64,000 bases of DNA from Plecoglossus altivelis (lineage: Eukaryota; Chordata; Actinopteri; Osmeriformes; Plecoglossidae): contig BROE01000016.1 of the NCBI GenBank assembly GCA_036571765.1, forward strand, positions 7,050,821-7,114,820, read 5' to 3'. Positions 51,139 to 63,304 of the stretch are shown piece after piece (the first letter of the stretch is position 1; the number at the start of each line of letters is the position of its first letter). A program made the position numbers and the translations under genes. Below the pieces are notes generated by a model. The model saw nothing but the letters and a program-made list of their open reading frames with translations. It was not told the origin of the DNA and searched no databases.

Positions 51139-51300
51139 TGAACCGGGCTGGGCTAATCCAGACTGGTCTATTTTACACTGTGGGCTGAGTTGAACCGAAC
51201 CCGGCTGGGCTAATCCAGGCTGGTCTATTTTACCCTGTGGGCTGAGTTGAACCGGGCTGGGCTAATCCAGGCGGGTCTGTCTTCCCCTGTGGGCTATGCT
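51139..51300. repeat. rin2: Three-copy minisatellite in the rin2 3' UTR
   Basis: Units begin GAACCGGGCTGGGCTAATCC (first at 51139), continue with CAGRCTGGTCTATTTTAC and end CTGTGGGCTGAGTT. The middle copy is about 5 bp longer (GAACCGAACCCGGCTGGG). Periods are roughly 52-57 bp. Confidence 0.85.
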
Positions 51301-52445
51301 TGTCTCAGTGGACTACCTCTAAATGGAAAGGATATGTCTGCCAACCGAAAGAGAGAGAAGAGGGAAGGAAACGTGACAGATGGAGCTGGAATCAGGGATT
51401 TGAATTCCGCATCTCTGTTTGAGATTGCTCAACGTGGCACGTGAGGAGGCCAAGTGCTGAGTAACAAGGGTCAGAGCACGAGCACACCCAGGGAACTGCT
51501 TTCAACCTGACGTCAAAAACCATCTGTGTTATGGCAAACACTCTGTCGGTCCGTCAGCCTGCCCCAGGGGACACCTAGACACTGCTAAGTACAGGGGAAG
51601 CAGAAAGTAAAAGGGCGTTATAAAAGGCTGCTTAGGGCAACCTGAGTACTCTGTTCTGTCTTAATACGACGTAGTGAAGTTGGATGACGCCCTCACACAG
51701 AACCTAACCCACAAGTGTACTTATAGTTCAACAGTAGTGAATATACTTCAGAATCTTGGTATTGTTATTTAGTTGTTGCAGTTGCTGGTAAACTGCGTGA
51801 GGTGATGTTATTATCATATACAGAATGTGTAGTCTTCTTATAACTGCATGTGCTTTGATTTTTTTAGATTTTTTTATTTGTTAAATATGTTTGAGGCAGG
51901 CATGTCGGCCAGTGATTAAAAAGAGTTATTGATTCATGTTTTAGTATATGATTATCCAGGAGATAGTAGATATTATGATACTGTACTGTCTTTGTGGTAG
52001 GGATGGGCATAAGTATGTCAACATTTGAATGGTCGAATGGGGATTAGTTTCAAGTTATAATAAAAATATGACATTTAATAATTGTTTGAGCTCTGAGGCA
52101 GGCTACATAAAAAAATGCTTAGACTACATTCGACTATAGTCATATAAATATAAAAGGTTCCAATTAAAGATACAATAATTCTGAGAAATGTTTTTAAATA
52201 TGAAGACTGAAAGGGTACTGGAACAATGAAATGATATAATATGCCCATCCCCACGTTATAGCAATTGTTTTCTTTATTGACCAAACCAGGGACTTCATGT
52301 CCATGGTGCCAGGAAACTAAGTTGACATGGCCATGAGATATTGCAGGACATGTGCTGATGGACAGATATTCACTGTAGCTTACAGCAGTACTTTATAGAA
52401 TTTCTATGTGATTAGATTGTGTTGACCCTCAAGCTGGACTGAGGT

Positions 52446-52447
<2 letters not shown>

Positions 52448-52497
<50 letters not shown>
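52448..52497. repeat. rin2: CA microsatellite in the rin2 3' UTR
   Basis: Pure (CA)n of about 50 bp. Confidence 0.9.
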
Positions 52498-52500
<3 letters not shown>

Positions 52501-53088
52501 GCAGGTGTGTAAGGCTCTTGGCTGGTAAAGTGTTACATTGTCATGGAAGCTTGTAAGTATGAGAATCATCAGTTATGATAAAAGAAGGGAATGGTGAAGG
52601 AGTGGGAAGACAAGTACTTAAGGTACATATGTATTACCAGCATTTTACACGTGGATTTGTACTTGAAGGGAGTGTAAACGTTTACATTTTGAGATGTAAA
52701 TTGACATTATGGGTGTTGGCAGGAGAGGATTACGAAGAGCTGGAGGAGGATATGCAGCCAGAGCACAGTTGGAAGGCAACATGATTGCATATTGATGGTA
52801 AAATTATCAATATACAATATGATAACTTATGTTGAAATTGAGTATATTCAAATGTTTGGGAGCTTAAGCCGTTTGAGGTTTTTTTATTCTAAATTGTAAA
52901 TGCACTTGTGCGGATAAGTAAATGCTACTCTAACAATATTAGTATTATATCTGTGCGGGACTGTTCACAGGTGTTTTCCTCCCATTTAACATTGCAGATC
53001 AACAAGTCAACTATTCCTTATTGTCCGTTTATGTAATTGAATGGTAATATTACAATTACTCTATTGCACTCAATAAATTTTGGTCATG

Positions 53089-53094
53089 AATAAA
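53089..53094 (+). terminator. rin2: Poly(A) signal AATAAA, rin2
   Basis: The second of two close hexamers (the first at 53072). Both precede a TGTGTTCTTTT stretch resembling a downstream U/GU element. Confidence 0.5.
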
Positions 53095-53110
53095 ATGTGT
53101 TCTTTTAATA

Positions 53111-53551
53111 GCAACAACCCTACAGCAATTGATCTACAGTTCTAGGAATGTTTTTGTATTTAGTACTTGTATGTATAGGCTCAAGCTGAGCGCGCACAAC
53201 TGAAGAGGGGCACTTATGCCACATCAAGGTTCTGTATAAACTTTCTCACGCATGTACATGCAGGTAAATGGAGAGGAATTTTAGTGAGTAATTGGCATTT
53301 CAGCACGCATGTCATTTTGACTGAAGTTTCGTTCCATTGCATATAGCGCCATCATGTGGATTTATAATGTATCGCTTCTTGCCACAATTCAATTCATTGT
53401 AAACTTCCGGCCCGGCGTTCCTCGTGATTCTTATGAACTTATAGTGCTGGTGAGGTTGGAGGTGAATGACACAAACATCTGGTACAAGTAAAGAACGGGG
53501 GATGACATCTCGATAGCCTGTTTTCCTCGTGTCTGAGACCACTGCCTTGCA
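53111..53551 (+). promoter_or_regulatory. slc17a5: Spacer and probable slc17a5 promoter / 5' UTR
   Basis: About 440 bp between the rin2 poly(A) signals and the slc17a5 ATG. No TATA box is obvious. The transcription start probably lies in the last ~100-150 bp. No canonical CLEAR (TFEB) motif of lysosomal genes was seen. Confidence 0.35.
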
Positions 53552-56500
53552 ATGGAGCATTATACAACGGACACGGAGACCGATGATCAAGAAGAACCCT
53601 TGTTGCACCGCGGAGAAGAAGAACACATAGAGAGAGGTTAGTAGTAGAAACCAGCCGAAGGTTCAATATTGAACGCTATCACGCCAGCTTAGCTTGCAAC
53701 TGGCACACTTAACCAGCTCGCCATAGTCTACGTGAACTTGAAAGCTAGCGTGTGCATTATTTTGACTTGCGACGATTATTTGTTCTAAGTTGATGGGTTT
53801 TTTTGTCTGGTGACTCATCCTTTGTTTGTCAGCTGTGAGTAGTGGCTAGGCTACTAGCCTAAACGCTAACCAGCCTGTTAAATATTAAATCGCCTTTGCT
53901 ATAATTACAACTTTTAGTACATTGCATTTCGCTTGGTTAACAGTATACATAATCACATCGCTTATTTATACGCACTAGCTAGACCCCTGCAGTTATTTTT
54001 ACTCACTCACTTCAAGGGTTACATGTTACCATATTACTAGCCAGAGGAAAGAAAACATACATTCAGAACAGTGATCTCAACAACTCTTTAAGTCGTAACC
54101 ATCACATTCCAGCATGTACGTGCATTTACAAAAACTATATTTCCTAACATATTTGTTGGTAATGAGGAGGATACTATACTAACGTAATGGTCACATAACA
54201 CTAATATCAGAAAACACTTAGATACAAGCTGGTTGAGATGTGATCGGAAGGTTTGGGCTACTAGAAGTGTTAAATGGGACAGTATTGGATGTTAGTCTCA
54301 GGCCAGTTAGGCCCAAAGCACTCACACTATGCATGAAAGTCAATGGGGAACGAGAAAACGGAAGGTAACTGACATATTCAGTGGAAGAATACCCAAATCG
54401 AAAGTTAAAAAAACATATATCAAGTCATAATGTCTTTTTCTGTATACAAGTCATTTGCGAAAGCCCTACGGACAGTAATTCTTCTTCCATCAAGTAACTG
54501 ATTCCACAGTCGTTAGCTGCAATTTATTCACTGTTAATGCATTCGATTTCTCTCTCCTCCCTTCTTCTTAGCCCCAGCATGTGGGTCTTCCCGCTATGGC
54601 TTGGCCCTTCTTTCCAGTTATGGCTTTTTCGTGGCCTATGCCCTTCGGGTCAACCTCAGCGTTGCAATGGTGGACATGCTTAACAATACTGACGCCAGTG
54701 GCAACACCAGCTCCTCTGTGTGCCCTGCACACTCTAGCCCTAAACGGCCACAACATAACCACACTGTGAGTTACCGTGCAATTTCCTGGGCTGTGGGCAG
54801 TCGTGCATCTAGTTCATGCATTAGAGACATGTATGTCAGCTAAATCCCAGACCGTGTGCGGTGTGTGTTTCTCAGGCTAGCGTCTATGACTGGGACTCCG
54901 AGACCCAGGGCTGGATCCTGGGATCCTTCTTCTATGGTTACATCCTGACTCAGGTCCCCGGAGGCTATCTGGCACGCAAGTACGGGGCCAAGTGGTTGCT
55001 GGGCCTTGGAATTCTGGGAACTGTAGTCTTCACCCTCCTCACCCCAGTGGCTGCTGACCTGGGCGCCGGCTACCTTATCGCTGTGAGAGTACTGGAAGGA
55101 ATCGGAGAGGTGAATGAGGATATAGTAGCAATCTTCTTTATTGTCTAGGTGTTTAGATGTGCTCGTTGAATTTGTAACTATCAAGTCTCCCAGTTTTTAT
55201 GTATATGTTGATTTGTTGAATGTTCCTTTCTGTGGCTGCCATGTTTTTGTGTCGGCCAACAGGGAGTGACGTTTCCTGCCATGCACGCCATGTGGTCGTC
55301 TTGGGCCCCGCCAATGGAAAGGAGCCGGTTGCTCACCATTTCTTACACTGGTAACGTACAGCCAAATATACAGACAGGTGGCAAAGGATCGCATGTAATG
55401 AATTGTCTTTCCAAAGTCTCTGGTCTTTTCCTGTAGTAATCTTGAACCATCATGGTCAACTAGGCCCGCTGAGAATTTTTATTCATGCCATAAATCGTAA
55501 TACAGGAAGGTTTTATTGCTTGTGTCATGCAGGGCTGTTTGGAAGCATCTTTATTTGTCAGGTTTTCCTGTCATATCAGTTGTTCACCAGTCTGTATATA
55601 CTGATATACAAGGTATTTGTTCATTTACTTACGGGTTTTCTTTTGTGCGACACACTATCTGTCTCTCATTGGTGTTGTCCAGGTGCTCAGCTAGGCACAG
55701 TGATCGCCCTTCCCCTCTCTGGAGAGATCTGCTTTTACCTGGACTGGACCTATGTTTTCTATGTGTTCGGTAAGGCCACAGTTGTTTTTTTTCTGCACCC
55801 ATTGAAAACAACATGTGAAACTGCATTTTTTCAGCACAAGACAAATCACATGTGCATAGTTGGTTCGTTCATTTCCTAGACTTGGAATTCGCTATTTTTT
55901 CTGCGGCATCAGCTTGTAGACTTTGACACTATGTCAGTTGTTCAACTTGCAGATTTTTATTGTTTTTTTCTTTTTCAGAGAGGTTAACATAGACTGGGAA
56001 TTAAGAGTATGTGGAAAACATCATTTAGAAAAGTGTGACAAAAGTTCCCTGTCTGCATCTAGGCGCTGTTGGCCTGCTGTGGTTTGTCCTATGGATGCTC
56101 CTCGTCAGTAACACCCCCAGCACGCATCCACGGATCTCTGAACAGGAGAAACGCTACATCATCTCCTCTCTCAAGAACGAGGTAGGCTGCACGCTCATCT
56201 CAGTAAAGATGTCAAGGACGTCCTGTCAAGAATAGAGAGTTTTTCTCAGTCTTGTAGGGATCCGCAGGGAGCTCAGCCCGTCAAACGCTCACCGTGCTCC
56301 AACTGCTCCGTCACAGACGGGTACCATCAAGGCTGCTGTTTGAGCTGGGCTGACCCAAAGTACTGCATGTTTGAGTTGTGGGTTGTGCCCTAAACCAGAC
56401 GGACATTATCAAGCTAAGGATCAGCGACCGTTCTTCTTTACATACACAAACTATTGTGAAGCAGTAGAGCGGTAGTAGATTTGGTTATAGCAGCAGTGTG

Positions 56501-58292
56501 CTTCTACAGACGTACTGTTCACATGTGATATGGGAGGGCAATCAGCTCACCTGCAGTGTTAACGCTGCTGTCACATGTGATATAGCTTTACTAGGCTGTA
56601 GCACTTTGGCTCTGTATTGTAATGTTGTGCGATCATGTCAAACTTTTAAACGCACTTAAAGTTGCAAGTTTGAAGAAAAAAAAGATTCCACTCAGGTGAC
56701 CGAGACGCAAAAGACAAATCCAAAAGACCAATAAAAGAATAGGGGTTTAATACAGGTGTCTTGGTTGTCAAATCCAAATGTTTGTATTGCCCTTTTTTCT
56801 ACAAGCAATGTAACAGAGGGCCTCACATACGCCCATAGAATTGCTTCTCAACCAACCTAACGGTTGTGTGTCCTTGCTGCAGCTGTCTCCGACGGTGGAT
56901 CACATCCCCTGGGGCTCCATCCTGACCTCCATGCCTCTGTGGGCCATCGTGGTGGCTCACTTCTCCTACAATTGGACCTTCTACACTCTGCTCACCCTCC
57001 TGCCCACCTACATGAGCAACATTCTGGGCTTCAGTATCCAGCAGGTGGGGGGGTTCACCCGCAGAAACATACAAGGACACACACATACACCTCACACTTA
57101 AAAGTGCCACTTAGACAGTATTATATCCTTATCTGCATGAGTGGCATTGAGTATGGTTATTTTAAAGTTGCTCAACTCAAACATATACTGGTCTAAGGAT
57201 ATGGACAAGGCACTGTCACAGACTTCTTACATGTATTTACTGTTTTCTTGGGATATCCCCCCCTAGTCACCCTTCTCCTCCCATTGGTACACAACCACAC
57301 ACGGTTTCAATTCCCGCTTGATTGTTTCTGCCGTGGAGCTGCTGTAATGTGTGCTCGTGTCCCGGTCAGAACGGTGCCCTGTCGGCCCTGCCTTACATCG
57401 GCTGTGGGGTGCTGGCCCTGCTCGGTGGGCAGATGGCGGACCACCTGAGGGAGAACTGCCGCTTCTCCACCGTCACCGTCCGGAAGGCCTTTACTATCGT
57501 GGGTGAGGAACTGCATGAATGCACGCCAGCATGTACACGCCTGCGTTTTTCCACATCAAACCTCCAAACATTTTCTTTCATACCCATTGTGAGTAAACTC
57601 AAATGTAGCTCACTTCCCCGCTAACAAACACTGTCTCTTGAATAGGTTATGCTTAGCTACAAGCTGTGGAATTGAAGTGAGCTACAGCTCACTCACACTT
57701 GATCATTATTGTGCGTGCAGGTATGTTAGGTCCAGCTGTGTTTTTGGTGGCTGCTGGGTACACAGACTGTGACTACACCTTGGCAGTGGCCTTTCTCTCG
57801 GTCTCCTCCTCCCTGGGGGGATTCTCTGCCTCTGGCTTCAACATCAACCACCTCGACATCGCCCCCTCGTAAGGCCAGCGGTACTGTTTTCAGAAACAAT
57901 GTCGTCTGCTTAGATGGAATTTCTTTTTCGATTACCTACTGGTTCGTCTTTTTTCTCGTTGCAGATACGCTGGCATTTTGCTGGGCATCACCAACTCTTT
58001 TGCCACGATACCTGGTATGGTTGGACCAGTCATAGCCAGGGCACTGACCAAAAATGTAAGAATTGTTATACATTTCTATGCTATTGCTTTTGAAACCGTA
58101 ATTTACACCATCTGGGAAAAACTCGTTCAAAATGAGAGGAGGTTGTTGTGTTGACTGTACTATATGTTTCTATTGTAGAACACCATTGAGGAATGGCAGA
58201 CCGTGTTCTACATCTCTGCCTGCATCAACCTGTTTGGCGCAGCCTTCTACACAGTGTTTGGCCGAGGTGTGGTTCAGCCTTGGGCCGTCTAG
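53552..58292 (+). CDS. slc17a5: Sialin, lysosomal H+/sialic acid cotransporter
   Basis: A lysosomal major-facilitator transporter that exports sialic acid and related acidic sugars with protons; SLC17 family. Eleven exons: 53552-53636, 54572-54765, 54876-55109, 55263-55350, 55683-55769, 56063-56181, 56883-57044, 57370-57502, 57721-57868, 57965-58055, 58179-58292 (stop TAG). All are GT-AG with matching phases, giving 484 residues against about 495 in human. Visible landmarks are an acidic N-terminus with a Leu-Leu pair (L17-L18), YALRVNLSV in TM1 (R54, aligned with human R39, the Salla-disease position), NxS/T sites in the first lumenal loop (NNTD, GNTS, NHT), WILGSFFYGY, FPAMHAMWSSWAP, and EWQTVFYI near the end. 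The protein ends shortly after VQPWAV, without the His-rich tail of the human protein. Its downstream neighbour is eef1a1, as at human 6q13, which supports slc17a5 over other SLC17 members. Confidence 0.94.
53637..54571 (+). other. slc17a5: slc17a5 intron 1
   Basis: A 935-bp AT-rich intron without repeats or a recognised element. Confidence 0.7.
56182..56882 (+). other. slc17a5: slc17a5 intron 6
   Basis: A 700-bp intron with no coding or RNA feature that I can see; it ends in a good acceptor (CTTGCTGCAG). Confidence 0.7.
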
Positions 58293-59090
58293 ACACCCTG
58301 TCCCCGCCGCATGGGAGTTGTGGCCCAGGCCCCGGCCTGCTTACCAAGTGAATATCTCAGTCATGGGAGTGAATCGTAAGGCTTAAGCTCTTACAGTCAT
58401 ATCGAGGTTTCTAAATGCACAGACGGTCCAGAAGCTTTTGAATTCAAGTAAGAACACAAAATAATCTACATTGAGGGATAGGGTTCATTGTTAAACATGA
58501 ACCTACACCCTTTTTATAGCTAGGCCTTAATATAATAACAGTGGTATACATGCATTTCTTCTGTTTGTTTTCATGTCGTACTTCCCCACCCCCTCTCTCT
58601 ATCTAACTTCCAAGTGTAATTTTGGTTGCTCCTCATCAGCATTATATTGGAGGACAATGGAAAAAGCCATAATTTGTAGGAGTCAGTTGTTTCAAGCTGA
58701 TGATTAAACACTGCCCTCTTGTGCCTTAGACCAGTAGGCCTACTGGCCTGAAAGTTCAGCACTTGAATCATCACATCAACCATGGGAAATTGAATGAAAC
58801 ATATGCATACGCGAGGGAAATGTTACAGGGAACAGGGAAACTTTCTGCACGTAATTGTACATATGCCATTGCTCATAAAACAAGTCACTTTACCGTCATG
58901 AAGTGTATATATAAATATAATTCCATGCTTATGCCATTGTGTATTGGGCTACATTTCAGTAAATATTTACGTATTTATCGGTTTTTGTTTAATATTCCGT
59001 TGAGAGCAACAATTTTGATTTAATAAATGTTTACTTTCATTCGTTCCTGATGTAGAGGTCATATGTAATAATAAAATCTGTCAATTGGCA
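58293..59090 (+). other. slc17a5: 3' UTR of slc17a5
   Basis: AT-rich, non-coding, with AATAAA at 59022-59027 and 59070-59075. The first is followed by TGTTTACTTT, a reasonable downstream element. Confidence 0.6.
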
Positions 59091-59406
59091 TTATTTGAGG
59101 TCTGTCTTTGTATCGCAACCTTCCAACGTACTTCAGAAGACTGATGAACAAACGTTACTGCCTAATGGAGGTTAATTCTAAAGCCAAGATAGGGAGCGCC
59201 TCTAAAGTGCGGACATGCACCTGCTATGCTAATCGGAATTCTTGAACGCACCTTGACCTGAACGCAAAACCTTTTAATGTATAGGACAAACAAGTTGAAT
59301 GGTTAACTGATGAAGCATCCGTCCGCGTTGAGTGTGGACTTGTATCATTTTTTAAAACTCATTACAGGAGAATTCTGAACTCTACAGTCCCTTGTTGTGA
59401 TGATCT

Positions 59407-59450
59407 AGGAGGGGGTAAGAGCATTGCGCGCAATTGCATAACCCCCTCCT
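59407..59450. repeat. eef1a1: Nested 44-bp palindrome at the eef1a1 core promoter
   Basis: Ten-base perfect inverted arms (AGGAGGGGGT at 59407-59416 and ACCCCCTCCT at 59441-59450) flank a perfect 12-base palindrome (ATTGCGCGCAAT, 59423-59434). All three share the same centre (59428.5). The element ends six bases before the TATA box. Confidence 0.85.
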
Positions 59451-59456
59451 GTCTAA

Positions 59457-59462
59457 TATAAA
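59457..59462 (+). promoter_or_regulatory. eef1a1: TATA box of eef1a1
   Basis: TATAAA preceded by CTAA. About 20-30 bp downstream is a pyrimidine-rich tract (CTCTTCTC, CTCTGG) that could hold a 5'-TOP transcription start, as usual for elongation factor genes. Confidence 0.75.
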
Positions 59463-59479
59463 CGGATCAGCAACTCTTC

Positions 59480-59519
59480 TCAGTCTCTGGTTCAGCACCG
59501 TGTCGACGTCTACTTACAG
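59480..59519 (+). other. eef1a1: Non-coding exon 1 of eef1a1
   Basis: It runs from the predicted start (about 59480-59490, 25-30 bp after TATA) to the donor CTTACAG/GTATGA (intron begins 59520). It has no ATG. Vertebrate eef1a genes have such a short untranslated first exon. Confidence 0.65.
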
Positions 59520-60639
59520 GTATGATTTTTAATACAATTTTGCTTGATTTAAAGTCTATTTTATTATTTGACATTACTGACAAATAACCCGACAAGCGTG
59601 AATTTGAAATAAGTTGATACGTTAGGCATGGGTACTGCAATGATGCTGGAAGCGCAGTCACCCGCTGATAAACACAGACGGTCTGGTAAGCGGCGAGATG
59701 ACCATGGCGGCATAGGAAAGGCGGGAGGAGGGATTGGAAAGCTCTCTAAATCCCCCAGACAACAGAACTATACGGTCGATGTGCTAATTTTATCACCCGC
59801 CCTTGTTTCTTGTTAAAGGTCTGTGAATGTGTTCTAATGAACTATAGAAATGTGCATGCATTAGCTGAACAACTACCCGTACTGTTATTAGGCAAGATAA
59901 CATCAACAGCCCTTGTGAAACTATTGTTCTAAACTTGGAATTAGTTATCCGAACAAGCCTATTAACTAAATAGTAACCTGGTCCGAACCCACCAAGTAGG
60001 TCTATACACTCAAATCAACAGTTACTTATTCCAACAAATAAGAGTACTAGTCTAGGGCTAGAGTCCTAGTGATATTCTATTAAACCAAGATTAAAAAGCC
60101 TAACAATAAGCCTTTAATATTATTCTACAAATACATTATTTTAGAATATCACAAGGGTGCTTTTAGATGAATTCTATCCTAACCTGTGCAATCATCCACT
60201 GCAGTAGTTTGACTTAAGAAATGGCTGCTGCACTCTCAATGGCTAGAATCAATGACAAAATGGAGTCAGACCAAGGACTAAAGCAAGGGGATACAAAAGG
60301 TAGGATATTCAGTGACATGAGCCGTCTGTCTCAATGTCTCGCATCAAGTTGAACTGTGGCTAAGACGGACTCCAGTCAGCGGTGTGAAAGAGAAGAGCGG
60401 CAGTGTGGACGAATGAGGAGAGCCCAAACGGAAGAGCGTGCGTCGAACTTGACTCAGTGCCAGTGATGTAAATCTCAATTAACTGGGATAAATAACCAGA
60501 CAAACATCTCACTGCAGTTACGCTAAGAAGTACTTACATCGGAAATCTGCCATGAAGATTTTCACACAGAATGAATGACATTGTCCTTCACGCTGACTGT
60601 CACCCTGAGTAACAGTAACAGAATTAACCTCTATTACAG
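59520..60639 (+). other. eef1a1: eef1a1 intron 1
   Basis: About 1.1 kb, AT-rich. It holds a 62-codon open frame at 59628 which lacks splice support and is regarded as chance. First introns of eef1a genes often carry enhancer activity; nothing specific is identified here. Confidence 0.6.
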
Positions 60640-60667
60640 CCTCTATTACACCTAGCCAGTCACAGCC

Positions 60668-63304
60668 ATGGGCAAGGAGAAGCTCCACATCAACATTGTG
60701 GTGATTGGTCATGTGGACTCGGGCAAGTCCACCACCACTGGACACCTCATCTACAAGTGTGGAGGTATCGACAAGAGGACCATCGAGAAGTTTGAGAAGG
60801 AGGCTGCTGAGGTGAGTTTACAGTCGTTTAGCTTGTTTAGGAGTTTCTTCTATCTGCCAGAACAGATCCTATTGTTTAGCAGACTTGGCATATACTGGTC
60901 CTCAATATGAAATTGGAATCTTGGTAAATGTTACATATATTTACAGTGATGTCATCATGTTTCTCAGATGGGGAAAGGCTCCTTCAAGTATGCTTGGGTG
61001 CTGGATAAGCTGAAAGCTGAAAGGGAGCGTGGCATCACCATCGACATCTCCCTGTGGAAGTTTGAGACCAGCAAGTACTACGTCACCATCATCGATGCCC
61101 CTGGACACAGGGACTTTATCAAGAACATGATTACTGGAACCTCCCAGGTCTGAAACACCTCAGAACATGAAACACACCAGACATGCATCATGGCATACCA
61201 TGAAACAAACTGGAGATTCCCATTCCAATCTACATACATCTGAAAAAGATTCAGTCAGATTTTTCCATATGGCAATATTTAGGCAAAGATTTGACGAACG
61301 TTAACGACCCCAACAACTTGCTGTCGTTTCCAGGCTGACTGCGCCGTGCTGATTGTGGCGGCGGGCGTGGGAGAGTTCGAGGCCGGCATCTCTAAGAACG
61401 GCCAGACCAGGGAGCACGCCCTCCTGGCCTACACGCTGGGGGTCAAGCAGCTCATCGTGGGCATCAACAAGATGGACTCCACCGAGCCCAACTACAGCCA
61501 GAAGCGCTACGAGGAGATCGTCAAGGAGGTGTCCACCTACATCAAGAAGATCGGCTACAACCCGGACACGGTGGCCTTCGTACCCATCTCAGGCTGGAAC
61601 GGAGACAACATGCTGGAGGCCAGCCCTAATGTAAGCATGCAACATGGTACAGCAAGCCCCTCCCCACCCCAATATGTGGCTAGCTCCAAGCAAACACACA
61701 GCCACACAATATGGGTGTGAATAACTACTGAAATTAGAATAGCAAAATTAAGAGTAATATTTCCAGTGTAGTTTGTGAAGAATTCAAATCAATAATAATA
61801 ATTATTATCAACTGATTGATTGCTTTTGTATTTCCCCATGTACAGATGACCTGGTTTAAGGGCTGGAAGATAACAAGGAAAGATGGGAATGCATCTGGGA
61901 CCACCCTGTTGGAAGCCCTTGATGCCATTCAGCCTCCTTCCCGCCCCACTGACAAGCCCCTCCGCTTGCCACTGCAGGATGTCTACAAGATTGGAGGTGA
62001 GCGCTTCACTAATCAGAGAAGCAGATGTTTGAAGGGCTGAAGCAGTGTAGTCATTTTCACACAGATAACTAAGCTTCAGATTTCCCTATAGCTCCACTTC
62101 TTCCAATGGCTTCTTTCGCTCCCCCTACTTTACTTAATCAACCCCTCTCTCCCTCCAGGTATTGGCACAGTGCCTGTGGGTCGGGTGGAGACTGGCATCC
62201 TGAAGCCTGGGGTGATTGTGACCTTTGCCCCGGTCAACGTGACCACAGAGGTCAAGTCAGTGGAGATGCACCATGAGGCCCTGACTGAGGCCATGCCCGG
62301 AGACAATGTGGGCTTCAACGTTAAAAATGTGTCCGTCAAAGACATACGCCGTGGCAACGTGGCTGGTGACAGCAAGAACGACCCACCGCTGGAGGCTGCT
62401 CTCTTCACTGCACAGGTGGACACCACACTGACTTGCTAACCTAATTACACATACTATTTTGGTTTCCATTTGTGACACTCTTGAGGTTGGAAAGTTTAGT
62501 TCGATCACTGCCAAAAATTGGACTTGAAAAGCAGATGGAATGGATGTGAACACAGCTGACGCAGCTGTAAGATACTCTAACTTCAGTAAAGCTTTTGGAT
62601 ACACTGATGTAATGCGAGATGACAGGTGCTTCACCACCATCGCAATATCTGTCTACACTTTTCAAGTCCAGTGTTGCAGAGCCATGTCTAGGGCCTTTTG
62701 ACGTTCCTGACGCATTGCGGCCTCTCCATAGGTGATCATCCTGAACCACCCAGGCCAGATCAGCGCTGGCTACGCCCCCGTGCTGGACTGCCACACCGCC
62801 CACATCGCCTGCAAGTTCGCCGAGCTCAAGGAGAAGATCGACCGCCGCTCTGGGAAGAAGCTGGAGGACAACCCCAAGGCCCTCAAGTCTGGGGACGCCG
62901 CCATCGTGGACATGATCCCGGGGAAGCCCATGTGTGTGGAGAGCTTCTCCGATTACCCACCGCTGGGTGAGTAACTTCTGGGTGGAGTCGACTTGGGTCT
63001 CGTTAGAATGGGGGGTCCCTCTGCCACCCCCCTTGTGCTTTTAGGGACCTGCTTGAAAGAAATGTTTAGGACAATCTGACTGTTCGGTCGGTCATTTTAC
63101 CGAGCTGGTTGATGTGTTGGCTAAGGTGCATTTGACCTCATTTTTTGTCACTTTCTTGTCTCTCCTCCTACTACTGCAGGTCGCTTTGCAGTGCGTGACA
63201 TGCGCCAGACCGTGGCAGTAGGGGTGATCAAGGCTGTGGAGAAGAAGGCTGCCACCACAGGCAAGGTCACCAAGTCTGCCCAGAAGGCCCAGAAGAACAA
63301 ATGA
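60668..63304 (+). CDS. eef1a1: Translation elongation factor 1-alpha (eEF1A)
   Basis: A cytosolic GTPase that delivers aminoacyl-tRNA to the ribosomal A site. Coding exons: 60668-60811, 60968-61147, 61334-61630, 61846-61996, 62159-62415, 62732-62966, 63180-63304 (stop TGA). All are GT-AG with matching phases, giving exactly 462 residues, the family length. The G domain shows G14HVDSGKS21 (P-loop), D91APGH95, N153KMD156 and a SGWNGDN stretch. Domains 2 and 3 follow with IGTVPVGRVETG, KNDPP, VLDCHTAHIACKF and the basic C-terminus ending in AQKNK. The acceptor of exon 2 is probably at 60640 (TTACAG/CC), leaving a short UTR before the ATG. Exon 61334-61630 is markedly GC-rich, consistent with codon selection in a highly expressed gene. 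The exact teleost paralogue (eef1a1a, eef1a1b or eef1a1l) cannot be settled by eye; linkage to slc17a5 indicates eef1a1 rather than eef1a2. Confidence 0.97.

Larger units (their letters stand above)
50987..53110 (+). other. rin2: 3' UTR of rin2
   Basis: AT-rich and non-coding, ending at AATAAA hexamers at 53072-53077 and 53089-53094. It includes a three-copy minisatellite of 50-57 bp units (51139-51300) and a CA tract (52448-52497). Confidence 0.65.

Noticed and set aside
59628..59816. 62-codon frame in eef1a1 intron 1 with a basic Gly-rich stretch
   Set aside because: No splice sites joining it to eef1a1, no homology recognised; the usual 5' UTR intron is expected here.
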